A stretch of 18,198 bases of DNA from an uncultured Clostridium sp. Its GTDB lineage: Bacteria; Bacillota; Clostridia; Lachnospirales; Lachnospiraceae. The position numbers were made by a program, and so were the translations under genes. How positions within the stretch are numbered: the first letter of the stretch is position 1; every line of letters starts with the position of its first letter. The DNA lies in the NCBI GenBank assembly GCA_938036545.1, contig CALHQJ010000019.1, positions 1 to 18,198 on the forward strand, written 5' to 3'. Positions 14,964-18,198 of the stretch are shown piece by piece. The notes under the pieces are model-generated. The model was not told where the DNA came from and made no database searches. It worked only from the letters and a program-made list of their open reading frames with translations.

Positions 14964-14996
14964 AAAAAGAATAAGAGCCCGAAACACAGGCTCTTA
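14964..14996 (-). terminator. Intrinsic terminator of the response regulator gene
   Basis: TAAGAGCC (14972-14979) pairs with GGCTCTTA (14989-14996) around a 9-nt loop. Then ATTC and T5 (14968-14964) follow on the minus strand. The upstream arm contains the TAA stop codon of the response regulator, so gene end and terminator overlap. Confidence 0.85.
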
Positions 14997-15788
14997 CTCT
15001 TCCCGAAAAATTGACGTACGGTATTCTGTTGGACTCATCCCTGTAATCCTGCGGAATACCTTGGTAAAATAGTTGGAATCCCCATAACCAACGGCTTTTC
15101 CCACATCCTTGACATTGACCGTAGGCTGCTGCAGCTGGCGTTTTGCTTCCTCCACCCGATATTCTGTCAGATAAGCAGTAAAATTTTTCTGAAAGCACTG
15201 CTTAAACAGTTTGCTGAAATAGGTTTCCGAATAGTTCATTGATTTGGCTGCATCCGGCATGGAGATATCATACATATAATTGGCTTTAATATATTCCTCC
15301 ATCATTTGGGCTACCTTCAGCTGGCGGGCATCACCAGATTCTTCTTCCTCCTCCAGTTCATCTCTCCAGGATTCCTCCTGGCAGAAGCCGCTTTCTTCTT
15401 TGTCTTCCTGTTTTTTCTCTGCAATCCGCAATGCTTCTTCCAAAACCAGAATCAGTTCATTTTCATCAAAAGGCTTTAGCAGATAATCCAAAGCTCTTAC
15501 TGTAATGGCTTTTCTGGCATAAGAAAATTCATCAAATGCAGTCAGAAAAATGATGGAACAGTCCTTATCCTTTTTTCTTAGTATTTCTGCCGCCTCAATG
15601 CCGCTGATTCCAGGCATTTCAATATCCAGAACTGCAGCCTGATACCCCTGGCTTTCATACAGTTCCAATGCCTGGCGTCCGTTTTCCGCCTCCAGTATCC
15701 GGCATCTGTCCCCCAGATTTTTCATCAGGGTTTTTTTGAGCACTGCTCTCTCAATTGCTTCATCATCTGCAATCAATACTGAAATCAT
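14994..15788 (-). CDS. Response regulator, AraC-type (YesN-like)
   Basis: A 264-aa DNA-binding response regulator. The receiver domain (about 1-120) has the acidic pair D8/D9, the phospho-acceptor D55 in VLDIEMPG, T83, and K105 in LLKPF. A long acidic linker (about 126-155, including five consecutive Glu) leads to an AraC/XylS double helix-turn-helix (about 160-260) that ends in the signature VGYGDSNYFTKVFRRITG, then MSPTEYR. The ATG at 15788 has AAAGGAG upstream. It is 33 nt downstream of the histidine kinase gene, so they form one two-component operon. The divergence-free arrangement with dctP (about 180 nt downstream, past a terminator) suggests it activates the TRAP operon, as YesM/YesN-type pairs commonly control adjacent sugar transporters. 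Confidence 0.95.
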   Translation of the reverse strand: MISVLIADDEAIERAVLKKTLMKNLGDRCRILEAENGRQALELYESQGYQAAVLDIEMPGISGIEAAEILRKKDKDCSIIFLTAFDEFSYARKAITVRALDYLLKPFDENELILVLEEALRIAEKKQEDKEESGFCQEESWRDELEEEEESGDARQLKVAQMMEEYIKANYMYDISMPDAAKSMNYSETYFSKLFKQCFQKNFTAYLTEYRVEEAKRQLQQPTVNVKDVGKAVGYGDSNYFTKVFRRITGMSPTEYRTSIFREE

Positions 15789-15821
15789 GCTTACTCCTTT
15801 CCTCCCGCTCCCAACAGGCCC

Positions 15822-17318
15822 TTACCAAATCCCAGAAACCTCCTCCTGGGGAATGGTCATCTGTACCACAGTTCCACGGCCCTCTGCGCTGTATATACGA
15901 AAATCTCCATTTTTATAAATGCTGTGAATCCGCTTGGAAATATTGCCTAAACCGATTCCCACTTTTGCTGTCTGTCCGCCCTTCAAGCCTTCCTGCACCT
16001 CTTGCAGCCGCTGGCTGCTGATTCCCAGGCCGTTGTCCGCTACAGAAATAATAATAGTCCCCTGTCTTTCCCATACCCGAACCAGAATTCTTCCCCCTGC
16101 TTCCTTTTTGGAAATCCCGTGGACAATGGCGTTTTCTACAATAGGCTGCATGGTAAAGGCCGGAATCCGGACCTTGTCAGCCTCTGCCCGAATATCTGTT
16201 TCATAGGTTACCCGGCTTCCAAAACGCATTTTCTGGATATAAATATAGTTCTGCACCACATCCAGTTCCTGTTTCAGCGCAACGATCTGCTCAGATGTTT
16301 TTAAATTGTAGCGAAACAGACTGCTCATGCTGGTAATCATCTTTTCCGTAGTTTCCGCTTCCTCCAGCTGAGCCGTGCAGGCAATCATGCTCAGGGTATT
16401 AAACAGAAAATGAGGATTAATCTGGCTTTTCAGAAGTTCCATTCTGGCCGCCTCCAGACGCTTTTCCGTCTCCATCCGCTCTACCTCTTCCCGGTGAAGG
16501 CGGTCTGACATTTCATTTTTTTCCTGAAGCGTGTGGATATTTTCTTTCATAGCATGTTTCATCCGGTTAAAATTGCGGACCAGCTGCCCCATTTCATCCT
16601 GATTTTCAATAACAACATCCTCTTCCGTAAAATCTCCGGCTTCAATTCTGGCTGAACTTTCCGAAAGCTTTAAAACCGGATCCACCATAGTGTCAGATAA
16701 AACCCTGGTTAGCCATAAAATGATTCCCAGCATCAGGGCTGAAATTGCCAGAAGACCATAAGGAAGCCTGGAAAACCGCCCTGCCTTTTCCTGATACCCC
16801 ATATTTCCATGGTCTAAAGTTTCCTGAATCAATCGGTTTCCGTAAAGCGTTAGATATTCTTGAATATCATAAATCTGGTACAGTCTTTTTACATAATCCG
16901 GTTCTGTCCCCTTCATGGACAAAAACTGTTCGCGAAGATCCATATAGCTGCCATAGGTATTTTTTATAGACCAGGTTCTGGCATAACGGCTGCTTCCAAT
17001 GGCGCTGTAAGAAAAGGGCAGGTTGGAAATGCTCCGTCTGGTCTTTTCCGCCGCTTCCTCATAATCTTTTCTGTTTTTTTCTGTGTGTTCCCTCATAAAA
17101 GAACGGAAGGCGTCGCTTTCCCCCTCTATTGCCTCCAAAAAAGCTCCGCATCTGGCATTGTCATTTAAAATGTCGCTGAATCCGTCTATGGAAAACTCCA
17201 CCAGTTTAAAGTTAAAAAATGCAGAAATTGCCAGCACCAGCGTAACAATGCTGGCAAATGCCCATAATTTTTGCTGTAATGAGATAGAAAACCACACTTT
17301 TTTCAGCAGTTTAACCAT
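15822..17318 (-). CDS. Sensor histidine kinase (YesM/LytS-type)
   Basis: A 498-aa membrane kinase. TM1 is at about 18-36, an extracytoplasmic sensor segment at about 40-183 (largely helical and charged), and TM2 at about 186-206. A HAMP domain (about 207-262) and a coiled-coil linker (about 262-295) follow. The His_kinase domain has the phospho-acceptor H303 in SQINPHFLFNTLS. The ATPase has N396 in QPIVENAIVHG, the G1 box DNGLGIS at 428-434 and GIGLGNISKRI at 454-464. I chose the ATG at 17318, with GAGGTG close upstream; an in-frame TTG at 17330 would add four residues but lacks a ribosome binding site. It is co-transcribed with the AraC-type regulator from the promoter at 17360-17389. The ligand is unknown; an extracytoplasmic sugar acid is plausible from context. 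Confidence 0.95.
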   Translation of the reverse strand: MVKLLKKVWFSISLQQKLWAFASIVTLVLAISAFFNFKLVEFSIDGFSDILNDNARCGAFLEAIEGESDAFRSFMREHTEKNRKDYEEAAEKTRRSISNLPFSYSAIGSSRYARTWSIKNTYGSYMDLREQFLSMKGTEPDYVKRLYQIYDIQEYLTLYGNRLIQETLDHGNMGYQEKAGRFSRLPYGLLAISALMLGIILWLTRVLSDTMVDPVLKLSESSARIEAGDFTEEDVVIENQDEMGQLVRNFNRMKHAMKENIHTLQEKNEMSDRLHREEVERMETEKRLEAARMELLKSQINPHFLFNTLSMIACTAQLEEAETTEKMITSMSSLFRYNLKTSEQIVALKQELDVVQNYIYIQKMRFGSRVTYETDIRAEADKVRIPAFTMQPIVENAIVHGISKKEAGGRILVRVWERQGTIIISVADNGLGISSQRLQEVQEGLKGGQTAKVGIGLGNISKRIHSIYKNGDFRIYSAEGRGTVVQMTIPQEEVSGIW

Positions 17319-17359
17319 AAAACACCTCAAAATTGTGAGATAACAAGTTCCGTCTGTCT

Positions 17360-17389
17360 ATTATATCCCCAATCCTGGGTTCAGGGCAA
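17360..17389 (-). promoter_or_regulatory. Promoter of the two-component operon
   Basis: TTGCCC (17389-17384), an 18-nt spacer and TATAAT (17365-17360) on the minus strand. The start site is expected near 17353, giving a leader of about 35 nt to the kinase ATG. The -35 abuts the terminator of the upstream dehydrogenase gene. Confidence 0.65.
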
Positions 17390-17391
17390 GC

Positions 17392-17429
17392 AAAAAAGAC
17401 GCCTCCGGCGTATTTTGCCGAAGACGTCT
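17392..17429 (-). terminator. Intrinsic terminator of the SDR gene
   Basis: On the minus strand a 13-bp stem with two G-U pairs joins 17429-17417 to 17409-17397 around a 7-nt loop. The stem is followed directly by T6 (17397-17392). The G-U pairs work only for minus-strand RNA. It separates the dehydrogenase transcript from the kinase operon. Confidence 0.9.
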
Positions 17430-17477
17430 AAGGTTCTACTACACTATTGAAACAAAAACTTTCTTAGCTGGAAGCTT

Positions 17478-17954
17478 TTATACTCCTGAATAAGCGGAGA
17501 AGCCGCCGTCAATGGGGATAACTGTACCGGTAATAAATCCGGCTGCATCGTTGTTTAACAGGAACAGGGTTGCTCCGTCTAATTCGCTGACTTCGCCAAA
17601 GCGATCCATAGGAGTCGCTGCCAGAATCTTTGCAGTTCTTGCAGTTGGAGTGCCGTCCTCATTAAACAGCAGTCTTTCGTTCTGTTTGGTTACGAAAAAT
17701 CCTGGTGCAATAGCATTTACACGGATGCCTACTTTGGAGAAGTGAACAGCCAGCCACTGGGTAAAGTTGCTCACTGCCGCCTTTGCGCCGCTGTATGCAG
17801 GAATCTTGGTCAGTGGGGTGTATGCATTCATGGAGGAAATATTTAAAATATTGCATCCCTCTCTGCCAATCATGTCTTTTGCAAACACCTGGCTTGGAAG
17901 CAGGGTTCCGATAAAGTTTAAGTTAAATACAAATTCTACGCCCTTCTGGTCTAA
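17478..17954 (-). CDS. SDR-family D-mannonate/fructuronate oxidoreductase (UxuB/YjmF-like), C-terminal part
   Basis: C-terminal two thirds of a short-chain dehydrogenase resembling Gram-positive UxuB/YjmF, which interconverts fructuronate and mannonate with NAD(H) in hexuronate catabolism. Visible features: LDQKGVEFVFNLNF, the catalytic serine in NILNISSMNAYTPLTKIP, the YSGAK catalytic pair, GIRVNAIAPGFFVTKQNERLL, and the C-terminal GTVIPIDGGFSAYSGV typical of this subfamily. The first ATG in this frame (17888) is internal to the domain, so it is not a real start. Homology runs upstream to about 17954, where the frame leaves the expected protein; a TGA lies a few codons further up. The other part of the gene is in another frame at 17951-18166. 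A strong terminator follows. Family assignment is good; the exact substrate is inferred. Confidence 0.8.
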   Translation of the reverse strand, partial: LDQKGVEFVFNLNFIGTLLPSQVFAKDMIGREGCNILNISSMNAYTPLTKIPAYSGAKAAVSNFTQWLAVHFSKVGIRVNAIAPGFFVTKQNERLLFNEDGTPTARTAKILAATPMDRFGEVSELDGATLFLLNNDAAGFITGTVIPIDGGFSAYSGV

Positions 17955-18166
17955 ATACCATATCCTGCAATCGGCAATGCCTCAATATCGCCAATCTCAA
18001 AATATTCTTTGGTAGTATTAGCCTTGGCATTGTTTCCGCCTGCGCCGTTTACCAGAATATCGCAGGGGCCAAAGTCCTTTAAGATTGCTGCATGTACCTC
18101 TTCCAGGCTTTCCTTCTCCAGTACATTGCACTTGTATCCCTTTGCAATGTATCCCTCTGCATGCAT
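17951..18166 (-). pseudogene. Same SDR gene, upstream segment in a different frame (disrupted or misassembled)
   Basis: This segment reads AEGYIAKGYKCNVLEKESLEEV, then DFGPCDILVNGAGGNNAKANTT and EYFEIGDIEA. It is the central Rossmann part of the same dehydrogenase, with the NGAGG strand-4 motif. After GDIEA it diverges into about 20 unrelated bases and meets TAG (17953-17951), while the rest of the protein resumes in another frame from 17954. Upstream of 18166 the frame soon reaches TGA and the expected N-terminal nucleotide-binding motif (TGxxxGIG) is not present before the window edge. Either the gene is broken twice or the terminal ~250 bases contain assembly errors. The ATG at 18166 has no ribosome binding site and is probably an internal methionine. 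Confidence 0.65.
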
Positions 18167-18198
18167 TAATAATGATCTTAGCTGTCAATATCGCAGCT

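Noticed and set aside
32..18194. The 8-mer CAATATCG (either strand) occurs at the murB break, the SDR break and the window end, suggesting a recombination site
   Set aside because: It also occurs inside ftsH near 7935, and an 8-mer is expected about once in every 30 kb per strand pair by chance; no longer shared core is present.

Overview
This window reads as chromosome from a Gram-positive, low-to-mid GC anaerobe of the Clostridia, most likely a Lachnospiraceae gut bacterium. Reasons: the gene order uvrC-hprK-murB, strong AAGGAGG-type ribosome binding sites, lipoprotein-anchored solute-binding proteins, DUF1846, DUF1653 and DUF4015 family proteins, and intrinsic terminators throughout. No phage, IS element, CRISPR, tRNA or rRNA gene was seen. 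Most of it is ordinary core and metabolic DNA. The less explained parts are small: a short acidic protein with a structured 3' region, several operator-like dyads, and sequence breaks at both window ends.

Layout. (1) 1-5265, minus strand: a putative operon that opens at an extended -10 promoter near 5260 and runs DUF4015 lipoprotein, DUF1653 protein, uvrC (nucleotide excision repair), hprK (HPr kinase/phosphorylase, the master sensor of carbon catabolite control) and the first third of murB (peptidoglycan precursor synthesis). Gaps are 2-54 nt, with a terminator-like hairpin before uvrC and a possible internal promoter before hprK. (2) 5444-6922, plus strand: a DUF1846 protein from its own promoter, ending at a bidirectional terminator. 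(3) 7005-9558, minus strand: ftsH from a clear promoter, with a nitroreductase-family gene translationally coupled to its end. (4) 9684-10010, plus strand: a 61-residue acidic protein followed by a three-tier hairpin and a strong terminator.

(5) 10096-15788, minus strand: a TRAP (tripartite ATP-independent periplasmic) transporter locus. It holds dctP lipoprotein, dctQ and dctM, then, after a terminator, a YcxB-like membrane protein and a second, differently anchored DctP. Upstream of dctP lie a YesN-type AraC-family response regulator and a YesM/LytS-type histidine kinase (15822-17318). (6) 17478-18198, minus strand: a UxuB/YjmF-like short-chain dehydrogenase (fructuronate/mannonate branch of hexuronate catabolism), cut by the window edge and disrupted in frame.

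Working model (inference): the kinase and regulator sense an extracytoplasmic sugar acid and activate the TRAP operon, whose promoter has a good -10, a poor -35, an upstream dyad and a cre-like box at the start site. The transporter imports the acid and the SDR enzyme feeds it into uronate catabolism. HprK, in the same window, is the kinase that would drive CcpA binding to such a cre box; that proximity is probably coincidental.

The sequence stops matching the expected proteins at both window ends (murB at bases 1-49; the SDR gene around 17955-17985 and beyond 18166), so assembly error there should be considered before any biological reading.
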